Source of the DNA: an uncultured Pelagibacteraceae bacterium
Lineage (GTDB): Bacteria > Pseudomonadota > Alphaproteobacteria > Pelagibacterales > Pelagibacteraceae
Assembly: GCA_902632875.1 (NCBI GenBank)
Contig: CACPEI010000001.1
Location: forward strand, 1 to 64,000
Direction: 5' to 3'
Length of the DNA stretch: 64,000 nucleotides
In this document: in pieces, positions 1 through 8,588 of the stretch
Numbering within the stretch: position 1 is the first letter of the stretch
How the letters are laid out: each line of letters starts with the position of its first letter
Made by a program: the position numbers and the translations under genes
Notes under the pieces: generated by a model
What the model was told of the DNA's origin: nothing
The model's database searches: none
What the model saw: only the letters and a program-made list of their open reading frames with translations

Positions 1-1168
1 CAATAGTTGAAAAACCCTCTGCTACAAGTAACTGACCAAGTGTCTCGTCTAACTCTAAGTTTTTGACAAAATTTTCTGTTTTTTCTTTAAATTCTAATTG
101 CCGTCTCTCTGAGTCTTCTGCATCAGTCATTATATTAATTTCAAAGTTTATTAACTTAGTAGCCAATCTGACGTTTTGACCTCTCCTACCAATAGCTTTG
201 CTTAAATTTTCCTCAGTTAAAATGACATCAAGTTTTTTTCTGTCGGTATCAACGTTTACCCTTTGAACTTCAGCGGGAGAAAGTGCATTAGATACTAAAA
301 TAGCTGGATCCTCTGACCAATTTACTATATCAATTTTTTCTCCTTGTAATTCGTTAACCACAGCTTGAACTCTCGAGCCTCTCATACCTACGCAAGCTCC
401 AACAGGATCAAGTGAGGTATCGACTGCTTTTACACAAATCTTTGCTCTACTACCTGGGTCTCTCGAAGATGATTTAATTTCAATTAATCCATCATAAATT
501 TCTGGTACCTCTTGAAAAAATAATTTTTCCATAAATTTCGGATGAGCCCTTGACAAAAAGATTTGTTGACCACGTTGCTCTCTTCTTACATCATAACAAT
601 AAGCTTTAATTCTATCACCTGCCTTAATGTTTTCTCTTGGAATAAGCTCATTTTTTTGAATAATTGCCTCTGTCCTTCCTAGATCGACTATCACATTTCC
701 AAACTCTAGTCTTTTTACTATACCACTTAAAATCGAGTCTTTTTTATCTATGAAATCATTATATTGTCTTTCTCTCTCAGCTTCTCTTACATTGAAGCTA
801 ATAACTTGTTTAGCGGTTTGAGCTGCAATTCTTCCAAAGTCAAAGGATGGTAATGGCTGTAAAACCTCATCACCAATGTTTTTATCTTTGTTTGTTTCGT
901 TTAAAATGATTGCATCCTCTAATTTAATTTCTGTATTAGAGTTCTCCGGGTTTTCTGAAACAATTAATTTTCTAAAAATTTCTATGTTCCCATTGTCTCT
1001 GTTTATGGAAACCATTATTTCATTATCTTGACCAAATTTAGATTTAGCAGCTTTTGCAATTCCTGTTTCCATCGAAGTAATTATTAATTCCTTGTCTATA
1101 GATTTTTCTAAAGCGACTGCTTCGGCTATTCTTAATAATTCAAGTTTATCAGCTCTTTTATTTAACAT
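1..1168 (-). CDS. nusA: Transcription termination/antitermination factor NusA (partial, 3' end outside window)
   Basis: Translating the minus strand from the ATG at 1166-1168 gives an uninterrupted frame of 389 codons that runs off the left edge. It begins MLNKRADKLELLRIAEAVAL. In order it shows the NusA N-terminal RNA-polymerase-binding domain, an S1 domain around residues 135-200 (motif GNVIVDLGRTEAI) and tandem KH domains with DPVGACVGMRGSR and AIGRRGQNVRLA. NusA binds RNA polymerase and nascent RNA and modulates pausing, termination and antitermination. The C-terminal part is outside the window. In most alphaproteobacteria rimP lies directly upstream; here metK does, separated by a terminator hairpin, so nusA probably has its own promoter in the 98-base gap. 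Confidence 0.95.
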   Translation of the reverse strand, partial: MLNKRADKLELLRIAEAVALEKSIDKELIITSMETGIAKAAKSKFGQDNEIMVSINRDNGNIEIFRKLIVSENPENSNTEIKLEDAIILNETNKDKNIGDEVLQPLPSFDFGRIAAQTAKQVISFNVREAERERQYNDFIDKKDSILSGIVKRLEFGNVIVDLGRTEAIIQKNELIPRENIKAGDRIKAYCYDVRREQRGQQIFLSRAHPKFMEKLFFQEVPEIYDGLIEIKSSSRDPGSRAKICVKAVDTSLDPVGACVGMRGSRVQAVVNELQGEKIDIVNWSEDPAILVSNALSPAEVQRVNVDTDRKKLDVILTEENLSKAIGRRGQNVRLATKLINFEINIMTDAEDSERRQLEFKEKTENFVKNLELDETLGQLLVAEGFSTI

Positions 1169-1183
1169 ATTTTAGTTTACTCC

Positions 1184-1211
1184 AAAAAAAAATGGGCTTA
1201 AGCCCATTTTT
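1184..1211 (-). terminator. Rho-independent terminator after metK
   Basis: Arms ATGGGC (1192-1197) and GCCCAT (1202-1207) flank a TTAA loop, and the stem extends through flanking A/T pairs. Read on the minus strand, the direction of metK, the hairpin is followed by nine T residues (the A run 1184-1192 on the plus strand). The plus strand has only five T residues, so the signal is stronger for metK. It separates metK from nusA. Confidence 0.85.
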
Positions 1212-1266
1212 GAAATGCAACAATGTGAGGTGAATATAATAAAGTTTTTCTTTATTTCAACTGAAA

Positions 1267-2436
1267 CTATTTTTTAAAAATACCTGATTTATCAGTCTTT
1301 TCCCAAGAAAATGAACCATTATCTTCTGGAACTCTTCCAAAGTGCCCATATGCTGCAGTTTTTTCATAGATTGGCTTATTTAACTCCAACATTTCTCTAA
1401 TGCCCCTAGGACTTAGATCAAAATTTTCCCCAATTTTATCAATAACAAATTTATTTTTAACTAAATCATCATCAAACAAGTCAACATAAATGGACAATGG
1501 CTTTGAAACTCCTATCGCGTAAGACAATTGTATCAAGCACTTATCCGCGATTTTAGATGAAACGATGTTTTTTGCTATATATCTAGCTGCATATGCGGCT
1601 GATCTATCTACCTTAGTTGGGTCTTTTCCAGAAAATGCTCCACCTCCATGTGGAGCTGCTCCTCCATAAGTATCAACAATTATTTTTCTACCTGTTAGCC
1701 CACAATCTCCATCAGGCCCTCCAATAACAAAATTGCCTGTTGGATTCACATAAAAATCATTTTCATCGAAATCTTTTAAAAAATTCTCTGGTATAGATTT
1801 TGAAATATAAGGTCTTAACAATTCTCTTACCTTTGATTGATTTACATCTGGTGAATGTTGAGAAGATATAACAATAGATTTTACTCTTGCAGGTTTTCCA
1901 TCAATATACTCAAATGTAACTTGGCTTTTAGAATCAGGTTCAATATTGTCTAATTTTCCGGTTTTTCTATCTTCCGCCATCAATCTTAAAATTTTATGTG
2001 AATAATGAATTGGAGCTGGCATTAACGAATCTGTCTCATTACAAGCATAGCCAAACATAATTCCTTGATCACCAGCTCCTTCATCCTTGTTTCCAGATGA
2101 GTCTACACCCATTGCGATATCAGAGGATTGAGAATGTAAATGACTTTCAATTTTTGTTGCTTCCCTCCAAGTAAATCCTTCCTGATCATAACCAATATCT
2201 TTTATACAATTTCTTACTTTATTTATTAACTCATCTTTTTTAAATTCTGGACCTCTTACTTCTCCTGCTAAAACGACTTTATTTGTTGTAGTAAGAGTTT
2301 CACATGCCACTCTCGAGAATGGGTCACCAGATAGGTAGGTATCAACTACCATATCAGAAATTCTATCTGAAACCTTGTCTGGATGTCCCTCTGAAACTGA
2401 CTCACTTGTAAAAAGAAAATTTTTTAAACTACCCAT
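1267..2436 (-). CDS. metK: S-adenosylmethionine synthetase
   Basis: This cytoplasmic enzyme makes S-adenosylmethionine from ATP and methionine. The 389-residue protein has the family's usual length and hallmark motifs: GHPDK at residues 17-21, [11 protein letters not shown] at 120-130 and the phosphate-binding GGGAFSGKD at 264-272. The ATG lies directly against the lnt stop codon with no gap, so the gene is probably translated with the upstream lnt-ybeY-phoH-miaB run. A hairpin terminator lies downstream. SAR11 relatives often control methionine genes with riboswitches; there is no room for one here, and I see none. Confidence 0.97.
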   Translation of the reverse strand: MGSLKNFLFTSESVSEGHPDKVSDRISDMVVDTYLSGDPFSRVACETLTTTNKVVLAGEVRGPEFKKDELINKVRNCIKDIGYDQEGFTWREATKIESHLHSQSSDIAMGVDSSGNKDEGAGDQGIMFGYACNETDSLMPAPIHYSHKILRLMAEDRKTGKLDNIEPDSKSQVTFEYIDGKPARVKSIVISSQHSPDVNQSKVRELLRPYISKSIPENFLKDFDENDFYVNPTGNFVIGGPDGDCGLTGRKIIVDTYGGAAPHGGGAFSGKDPTKVDRSAAYAARYIAKNIVSSKIADKCLIQLSYAIGVSKPLSIYVDLFDDDLVKNKFVIDKIGENFDLSPRGIREMLELNKPIYEKTAAYGHFGRVPEDNGSFSWEKTDKSGIFKK

Positions 2437-3993
2437 TCAGTTTCTATTAAATGAAAAAGCTAGAAAAATATACAACAAAATTAATACTATAAAGATTTTA
2501 TTTCCAAATCTAGAGAAAATTGTTCTATCTAAATTTCTTCTTTTTTCAAAGTCAATATAACCAGAATTTCCATACTCTATTTTTTTTTCTATTTGACCTA
2601 GTGGATTAATAATCGCTGCCATTCCGTTATTTGAAGATCTTATAACATATTTTCCATTTTCTATTGCTCGAAATATACTATGAGCAAAATGTTGTTTTGG
2701 TCCGATAGATTTTCCAAACCATCCATCTTCAGAAATATTTAGTATAAAATCAAAATCTGAACTTTTGGTTAAGTTACCACTATAAATTATTTCATAACAA
2801 ATAAGTGGCAAAAATTTTAATTCTATTTTATCTTTTTGAATCTTTAAAATCTTTCTCTCATCTCCTTTTGAAAATGATCCAATATTTCCAGTAATAGTTT
2901 TTAGTCCAATTTTATTAAGAATATTTTCCATTGGTAAAAATTCACCAAATGGGACAAGATTGATTTTATCGTAATTACTTATCAAGCTTAAATTATTATC
3001 AAACAACGAAAAGGAATTATAAAAATTATACTTATCATCTTTAATCTCTCTTCTTTTTATCCCTAGTCCAATTAAATGATTTTCATCAAAAGACTTAAAA
3101 ATAATATCTTTATATAAATTAAATTCATCCTGATAAGTGTCAGGTATAATTCCTTCTGGCCATATGAATAAAATATTTTTTTTTTTTTCTGGCGAACTAA
3201 CTCTAATTAATTCATTTACCACTTTTTCTGTTTGTGCAGTTTTGTAGTATCTATCTAGGCTAATATTTGACGCAATAACCCTTACCAGATAAGGATTTTC
3301 TACTTCTGCATTAGCTAAAAATTCTTTTTTTTGTAAATTCCCATGGGTAAAAAATATAATTGGTAAAAATGAAAAAAAAATACAAACCAATATTTCTTTA
3401 TTAGTTTTTCTAAAAATATAAAGAACAGGCAGAGTAAAAAAACTTATGACAATTAAGTTTAATGAGTATGTTCCAATTATAGATATTATATTTATAAAAT
3501 TTAATGTTTCAGAAAAACTGTAAACAAAAAAATTCCAAGGAAATCCTGTTAAAATTGTTCCTCTTACAAATTCTATTGACCCAAATAAAACTGAAAAAGA
3601 AAAAAAGGCACTTAAAATATTTTTTGGATTAAATAAAAAAAAGAGGGAGGTTATTATCCCAAAAAATAAACCCAATAAAGCAGGGATTAAAATTAAAGAT
3701 ATTGGAATTAGATATGTATAGTTTACATCAAAACTTAAAGAAATTGTTATCCAGTAAAGATTTGTTAAAAAATAGCTGAAACCAAAAAGCCATCCAAAAT
3801 AAAAAAAAGATTTGATATTCTTCTGTTGTATTAATTTTTTGAATAAAAAACTGAGGAAAAAACTTAGTGTAAAAAAATTTATTAAAAAAAAATTAAATGG
3901 TGGAAGGCTTAAAGATGACAAAGATCCAAGCGCAAATATTAAAAATGACTCAAATAAAAAAATTTTTTTCAATTTAATTAAATAATTTTTCAA
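2437..3993 (-). CDS. lnt: Apolipoprotein N-acyltransferase
   Basis: Lnt transfers the third acyl chain to the N-terminal cysteine of lipoproteins at the inner membrane. The 518-residue protein has about six hydrophobic helices in residues 1-215, followed by a nitrilase-like periplasmic domain. The catalytic triad is visible as E280 (WPEG), K343 (YDK) and C399 (ICYE), matching E267/K335/C387 of the E. coli enzyme. A final hydrophobic helix lies near the C-terminus. No ATG is available near the start; the choices are TTG at 3993 or TTG at 3972, the second lying one base past the ybeY stop. Alphaproteobacteria usually have corC between ybeY and lnt, but here the two genes touch. Confidence 0.95.
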   Translation of the reverse strand: MKNYLIKLKKIFLFESFLIFALGSLSSLSLPPFNFFLINFFTLSFFLSFLFKKLIQQKNIKSFFYFGWLFGFSYFLTNLYWITISLSFDVNYTYLIPISLILIPALLGLFFGIITSLFFLFNPKNILSAFFSFSVLFGSIEFVRGTILTGFPWNFFVYSFSETLNFINIISIIGTYSLNLIVISFFTLPVLYIFRKTNKEILVCIFFSFLPIIFFTHGNLQKKEFLANAEVENPYLVRVIASNISLDRYYKTAQTEKVVNELIRVSSPEKKKNILFIWPEGIIPDTYQDEFNLYKDIIFKSFDENHLIGLGIKRREIKDDKYNFYNSFSLFDNNLSLISNYDKINLVPFGEFLPMENILNKIGLKTITGNIGSFSKGDERKILKIQKDKIELKFLPLICYEIIYSGNLTKSSDFDFILNISEDGWFGKSIGPKQHFAHSIFRAIENGKYVIRSSNNGMAAIINPLGQIEKKIEYGNSGYIDFEKRRNLDRTIFSRFGNKIFIVLILLYIFLAFSFNRN

Positions 3994-4435
3994 CGGATTT
4001 ATAGACCTTTTGTTCCACTTTTAGCATTTCTTTATAATCATTATTTTTATTATGATCATAACCCATCAAATGTAAAAATCCGTGTATAAAAATTTTAATT
4101 GTTTTTTTTTTAAAATCATTTTTATTTATATTTTTTGGATTATTCATGTAATTAAAGCTTATAATAATATCGCCTAAATAAATTTCCCTATTATTTTTAA
4201 TATTACTTTCAAACGGAAAGGATAGAATATCTGTATGCTTATTTTTGTTTCTAAATTTCTTATTTAAAATTTTGATCTTTTGATTGTTGGAAAGAAGTAA
4301 AGTTAAATAAACTTTTTTGTTTATAAATCTAAATTTTTTTGGGAAATTTTTACAAACTTTATTAAATAATTCTTCTCTTTTATTTATTTTTTTCGCCCAA
4401 GAATTATCCTCAGACAAAACATTAACTTTTATCAT
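3974..4435 (-). CDS. ybeY: Endoribonuclease YbeY (rRNA maturation)
   Basis: YbeY is a zinc-dependent single-strand RNase that acts in 16S rRNA 3'-end maturation and ribosome quality control. The protein is 153 residues from the ATG at 4433-4435. The diagnostic metal motif IHGFLHLMGYDH has its three histidines at 118, 122 and 128. An in-frame TTG at 4456 would add seven residues, but the ATG gives the usual family N-terminus (IKVNVLSED) and only a 14-base overlap with phoH. The 3' end abuts or overlaps lnt, consistent with translational coupling. Confidence 0.95.
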   Translation of the reverse strand: MIKVNVLSEDNSWAKKINKREELFNKVCKNFPKKFRFINKKVYLTLLLSNNQKIKILNKKFRNKNKHTDILSFPFESNIKNNREIYLGDIIISFNYMNNPKNINKNDFKKKTIKIFIHGFLHLMGYDHNKNNDYKEMLKVEQKVYKSVEKLFN

Positions 4436-5423
4436 TATTGTTGTAAGCCTTAACAATTTTTGAAACTAGGGGATGTCTTACTACATCTGAATGATCAAAG
4501 TCTACTACTGCAATCTCATTCAAGTGAGATAATATTTTTTTTGATCTATCTAAGCCAGACGTATTTTTATTAGGTAAATCTATTTGACTAGGATCTCCGT
4601 TAACTACAATCTTAGAATTTTCTCCTATTCTAGTTAAAAACATCTTTATTTGTGTATCTGTAGCATTTTGAGCTTCATCTAAAATCGCAAAAGAGTTTTT
4701 CAATGTTCTACCACGCATAAAAGCTAGAGGTGCAATTTCAATATCTCCAATTTCAATCATTCTTTGTATCTTTTCGAAATGAAACAAGTCATACAATGAA
4801 TCATATAGAGGTCTTAAATAAGGATCAACTTTCTCTTTCATATCACCGGGTAAAAAACCTAATCTTTCACCTGCTTCAACTGCAGGTCTTGATAAAATTA
4901 TTCTCTCAATTTTTTTTTCTAACAACATTGTTAGGCCGATAGCCACAGCTAAAAATGTTTTTCCTGTCCCGGCTGGACCAGCAGAAATTATTATTTCATT
5001 TTGTCTAAGTGCTCTAACATATTCTTTTTGCTTTTCTGACCTGGGAATTATAGATTTTTTTGGAGTTTTAATTATATCAGTAACGTTTGTATTTTTAACT
5101 TTTTCATTTATCATAAATTGGTCAACTGAAGATAAAATATCTTTTTGTTCAATAGCACCATTATTTATAAACTGATTTGCCAAAAATTGAACAGCATTTT
5201 TTATTACTTCATTTTTTTCAGGTGTAGATTTTATCAAAATAGAATTTCCTCTGGAATAAATATTTGATAGTGTAATTTTCTCTAATTCTTTTAAATTTTT
5301 ATTAAATTCTCCAACAACACCCATTAACAGTTCATTTTCATGAAAAATAACACTTATAGAATTATTGTCTGAATAAACAAATTTAAGTGGGGATTGAATA
5401 TTTTTTTTAATCGTATTAGTCAA
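4422..5423 (-). CDS. phoH: PhoH-family ATPase (YbeZ type)
   Basis: This is a cytoplasmic P-loop ATPase that co-occurs with YbeY and is proposed to act with it in RNA metabolism. The 333-residue protein carries Walker A GPAGTGKT at 149-156 and Walker B ILDEAQN at 247-253. An N-terminal region of about 130 residues resembles the KH-like part of PhoH proteins. The start is TTG at 5423, two bases after the miaB stop, and no ATG gives a full-length product. The gene order miaB-phoH-ybeY-lnt is conserved in many proteobacteria. Confidence 0.93.
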   Translation of the reverse strand: MTNTIKKNIQSPLKFVYSDNNSISVIFHENELLMGVVGEFNKNLKELEKITLSNIYSRGNSILIKSTPEKNEVIKNAVQFLANQFINNGAIEQKDILSSVDQFMINEKVKNTNVTDIIKTPKKSIIPRSEKQKEYVRALRQNEIIISAGPAGTGKTFLAVAIGLTMLLEKKIERIILSRPAVEAGERLGFLPGDMKEKVDPYLRPLYDSLYDLFHFEKIQRMIEIGDIEIAPLAFMRGRTLKNSFAILDEAQNATDTQIKMFLTRIGENSKIVVNGDPSQIDLPNKNTSGLDRSKKILSHLNEIAVVDFDHSDVVRHPLVSKIVKAYNNNDKS

Positions 5424-5425
5424 AT

Positions 5426-6754
5426 TTATGCCACTCTTAGTTCTGAGTTTCTCATATTTTCACCAAATAATGTGTTTTGATTGCTTTTTTTAATTTTCAC
5501 TTTAATTACTTTTCCAACATCTTGAAAACTACCATCAAATATAACAGAAGTCATGTATTCTGATCGACCAAAAAACTTGTCATCTCCATCTATTTTATTT
5601 TCAACTAAAACATCTATTTCTTTATTTTCTAGAGATTTATTCATTAAAATTTGGTTATCAAATAATTTGGCTTGAATTTTTTTAAGTCTCTTTAATGATG
5701 TTTTGTCATCGATAAGTTTGAAAGTTGAAGCTTTAGTGCCTGGTCTTGGACTGAATATAAATGAAAAAGAATTGATAAATTTAACATTTTTAATCAAATT
5801 ATAAGTTGCCTCAAAATCTTTTTCACTCTCTCCAGGATAAGCGATTATAAAATCACTTGAAAATTGGATTTTTGAATTAATGTTTTTTAGTTTTTCATAA
5901 ATTTTTATATAATCACTAATTAAATGTTTTCTATTCATCAATTTCAATATTTTATTAGAACCACTCTGAACAGGTAGGTGCACTAGTGGCATTAATTTTT
6001 TTGAAATCTTATAAACATTAATTAAATCCTCAGACATATCTCTTGGATGTGATGTGGTATATCTTATTCTTTTAATTTCTGGTATTTTTTCTATTTCTAA
6101 AATTAAATCAGATAATCTATATTTTTGATTATTGTAAGCATTCACGTTTTGCCCAAGCAAAATTATTTCACGAACACCATTTTCAGATAATATTTTCGCC
6201 TCGTGAATTATTTTATTAAAAGGTCTTGAGTATTCAGGACCTCTAGTAAAAGGAACTACACAAAAATGACAAAATTTATCACAACCTTCTTGAACAGTTA
6301 AAAAAGAGGAAACTTTACTAGATGAATTTTTAATTTCATCTAAATAATCAAATTTAGAAATAGCATCGAATTCCGTTTCTTCTAGTTTTTTCTGTTTATT
6401 TAAGTACTCCTCAATTTTATCATTAATTTTATGGTAAGCCTGAGGTCCTATTACTATGTCTATATATGGCTCTCTTTTTAACATTTCCTCATTTTCTGCT
6501 TGTGCAACACAACCAGCAACTATTACAAGAGGTTTTTTTTTAAACTTAAAATTTTTTTTTACTCTTCCAATCTCATGATAAACTTTTTCTTTTGCTTTAT
6601 CTCTTATATGACAAGTATTTAATAAAAAACAATTTGTATCATTTAGATTTTCAGTTTTGACAAATCCAATTTTTTTTACTGTGTCGAATATACGACTTGA
6701 ATCATACTCATTCATTTGGCAACCAAATGTTTTAATGTATATTTTTTTATTCAT
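5426..6754 (-). CDS. miaB: tRNA-2-methylthio-N6-dimethylallyladenosine synthase MiaB
   Basis: This radical-SAM enzyme adds a methylthio group to i6A37 of tRNAs that read UNN codons. The N-terminal UPF0004 domain has cysteines at 12, 48 and 82 that bind the auxiliary iron-sulfur cluster. The radical-SAM CxxxCxxC is at C158, C162 and C165 (EGCDKFCHFC). A C-terminal TRAM domain follows. At 442 residues it has the usual length. The ATG overlaps the end of fur by 8 bases, as expected for one transcript. Confidence 0.97.
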   Translation of the reverse strand: MNKKIYIKTFGCQMNEYDSSRIFDTVKKIGFVKTENLNDTNCFLLNTCHIRDKAKEKVYHEIGRVKKNFKFKKKPLVIVAGCVAQAENEEMLKREPYIDIVIGPQAYHKINDKIEEYLNKQKKLEETEFDAISKFDYLDEIKNSSSKVSSFLTVQEGCDKFCHFCVVPFTRGPEYSRPFNKIIHEAKILSENGVREIILLGQNVNAYNNQKYRLSDLILEIEKIPEIKRIRYTTSHPRDMSEDLINVYKISKKLMPLVHLPVQSGSNKILKLMNRKHLISDYIKIYEKLKNINSKIQFSSDFIIAYPGESEKDFEATYNLIKNVKFINSFSFIFSPRPGTKASTFKLIDDKTSLKRLKKIQAKLFDNQILMNKSLENKEIDVLVENKIDGDDKFFGRSEYMTSVIFDGSFQDVGKVIKVKIKKSNQNTLFGENMRNSELRVA

Positions 6755-7184
6755 CTTTGGAGTCTACTTTTACACCATACAGTTCAAGTTTATGATCAAC
6801 TAATTTATAACCATATTTTTCAGCAACTTTTTTTTGTAATTTTTCAATTTCTTCATCTACAAACTCTATTATTTCTCCAGATTTAATATCAATTAAATGA
6901 TCATGATGACTTTCTATCATAGCTTCATATCGAGCCTTACCGCCTTTAAAATCATGTTTGGTTAAAATCCCTGCCTCTTCAAAAAGTTTTACAGTTCTAT
7001 ATACTGTGGCGATACTTATCTTAGGATCAACCTTTGAAACTCTGCTGTATAATTCGTCTACATCTGGGTGGTCAGACTCGCCGTATTCTTTTTTAGACTC
7101 AGAAATTATCTTTGCAATAATCCGTCTCTGATCAGTAAGTTTGACACCTTTTGATAAACACTTTTGCTCTATAGTTTCAGACAT
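6747..7184 (-). CDS. fur: Fur-family metal-responsive transcriptional regulator
   Basis: The protein is 145 residues from the ATG at 7182-7184; a TTG two codons upstream (7190) is less likely. It has an N-terminal winged helix (KLTDQRRIIAKII, then SIATVYRTVKLFEEAG) and a C-terminal metal-binding domain with HHDHLID and the downstream glutamate and histidine ligands. The two CxxC zinc motifs of gammaproteobacterial Fur are absent, which is normal for alphaproteobacterial Fur/Mur proteins. It therefore represses iron- or manganese-uptake genes, but the metal cannot be told from sequence. It lies between tsaB and miaB; rimI, often found here, is missing. Confidence 0.92.
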   Translation of the reverse strand: MSETIEQKCLSKGVKLTDQRRIIAKIISESKKEYGESDHPDVDELYSRVSKVDPKISIATVYRTVKLFEEAGILTKHDFKGGKARYEAMIESHHDHLIDIKSGEIIEFVDEEIEKLQKKVAEKYGYKLVDHKLELYGVKVDSKDE

Positions 7185-7192
7185 ATTCAATT

Positions 7193-7579
7193 TTAACTCA
7201 TATAAATAGGATTAATCAAATTTTTTTTAACCTTAAATTTTTCGCATAGACTAGGTATATCCTTATAATTAATCTTATTTTCACCATTAAAATCAACAAA
7301 ACTATAACAATAATAATCAATTTTATTAGTCAAACGCAATGCTTTCACGACTGACAAAGAATTCCTAATCCCTGCAAAGCTCCCAGGCCCTCGATTTACA
7401 TAAATTTTTGAAATTTTATTTAAACCTAAATTTCTAGATTTTAAAAAATCATTAATGAGAATAACTAACTTTTCATAGTTATTTTTACTGTTTTCATGAG
7501 TTATATTATAATTATTATGATTAGTAATGATCATAAAAAAAAGTTTATTATTAGCTGCATCGATTATAAGTTTATTCAT
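7193..7579 (-). CDS. tsaB: Minimal TsaB-like protein (tRNA t6A biosynthesis)
   Basis: TsaB is the non-catalytic partner of TsaD in making t6A37 of tRNA. The start MNKLIIDAANNKL matches the family's N-terminal nucleotide-fold strand, GPGSFAGIR is at 64-72, and the end (NPIYMS) matches the conserved PxYLR-type C-terminus. At 128 residues it is far shorter than usual (about 200-230), and most of the second ASKHA subdomain is missing. No frameshift is evident, because both ends of the family are present in one frame. The first 53 bases of the gene overlap the divergent deacetylase gene. Confidence 0.8.
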   Translation of the reverse strand: MNKLIIDAANNKLFFMIITNHNNYNITHENSKNNYEKLVILINDFLKSRNLGLNKISKIYVNRGPGSFAGIRNSLSVVKALRLTNKIDYYCYSFVDFNGENKINYKDIPSLCEKFKVKKNLINPIYMS

Positions 7580-8588
7580 TTTACAGATTTTATTTTTATC
7601 TCATACTAAATCACAAGAAAATAATAGCAAACAATACGCAAATGATAATGGCATTTTATCGATAATGTACCATCGATTTAATGAAAATAAATATCCCTCT
7701 ACAAATATAAAAATGGACATTTTTCATCAACAAATGAAAATTATAAGTGACCTAGGATATAAATTTTACGATCCAAAAATGTTTTTAGAGGAATTAAATA
7801 AACCAAAAAAAGAGAAGAAAATTTTAATAACAATAGATGATGGATTCAAATCATTTTACAATGAAGCTTGGCCTTATTTAAAAAAAAATCAAATACCATT
7901 TATTCTATTTGTATCAACAGAGCCTGTGGGGAAAAATGGATATATGACATGGGATGAAATTAAAGAGATAGCTAATTCTAATATAGGATTTATAGGTCAC
8001 CACTCACATACCCATGAATATCTAATTGATATGAGTAATTCTGAATTTATAAAAGATATCGAAATTTCAACAAAAATTTTTAAAGAAAAATTAGGTTATG
8101 TTCCTGAGATTTTTTCTTATCCGTTTGGTGAATACTCACTTTTTATGAAAAATTATATTTCTGAAAATTTTAAAGTCGCTTTTGGACAACATTCTGGTGT
8201 TATTGATATTAATAAAGATAGATACGAATTACCTAGATTTCCTATCAATGAAAAATATGGTGAGTTAAAAAGATTTAAATCATTAATTAATTATTTTCCT
8301 TTAGAATACAAATCACTTGAACCTGCTGAAAAAAAGATTGATAAGAACAACAATCCACCAAATTTAATTGTTGAATTTTTTAATGAACAACAAAATATTA
8401 ATAACATAAATTGTTATTCTAACGATGGCGGAAACTGGAAAAAATCAAAGTTAATATTTGAAGAAAATAAATTAATCATTAATTTTGAGAATCAATTCCT
8501 TCCTAGAAGAGGTAGAATAAATTGTTCTCTTAATGATAACGGTAAATGGCGATGGTTTGGCACACAGTTTGTGGTAAAAAAAAACTAA
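7527..8588 (+). CDS. Secreted or anchored polysaccharide deacetylase (NodB domain)
   Basis: This enzyme should remove acetyl groups from an envelope polysaccharide or peptidoglycan; the substrate is unknown. Residues 1-30 form a basic and then hydrophobic signal peptide or anchor. NodB motifs follow: TIDDG at 102-106, the metal-binding HHSHTH at 158-163 and SYPFGEYS at 197-204. Residues from about 270 to 353 form an extra beta-rich tail with two cysteines (INCYSNDGG and INCSLNDNG). The ATG at 7527 is needed for the signal peptide, and it places the first 53 bases antisense to the start of tsaB. The 3' end overlaps the convergent bax-like gene by 4 bases. Confidence 0.88.
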   Translation: MIIKKSLLLAASIISLFILQILFLSHTKSQENNSKQYANDNGILSIMYHRFNENKYPSTNIKMDIFHQQMKIISDLGYKFYDPKMFLEELNKPKKEKKILITIDDGFKSFYNEAWPYLKKNQIPFILFVSTEPVGKNGYMTWDEIKEIANSNIGFIGHHSHTHEYLIDMSNSEFIKDIEISTKIFKEKLGYVPEIFSYPFGEYSLFMKNYISENFKVAFGQHSGVIDINKDRYELPRFPINEKYGELKRFKSLINYFPLEYKSLEPAEKKIDKNNNPPNLIVEFFNEQQNINNINCYSNDGGNWKKSKLIFEENKLIINFENQFLPRRGRINCSLNDNGKWRWFGTQFVVKKN

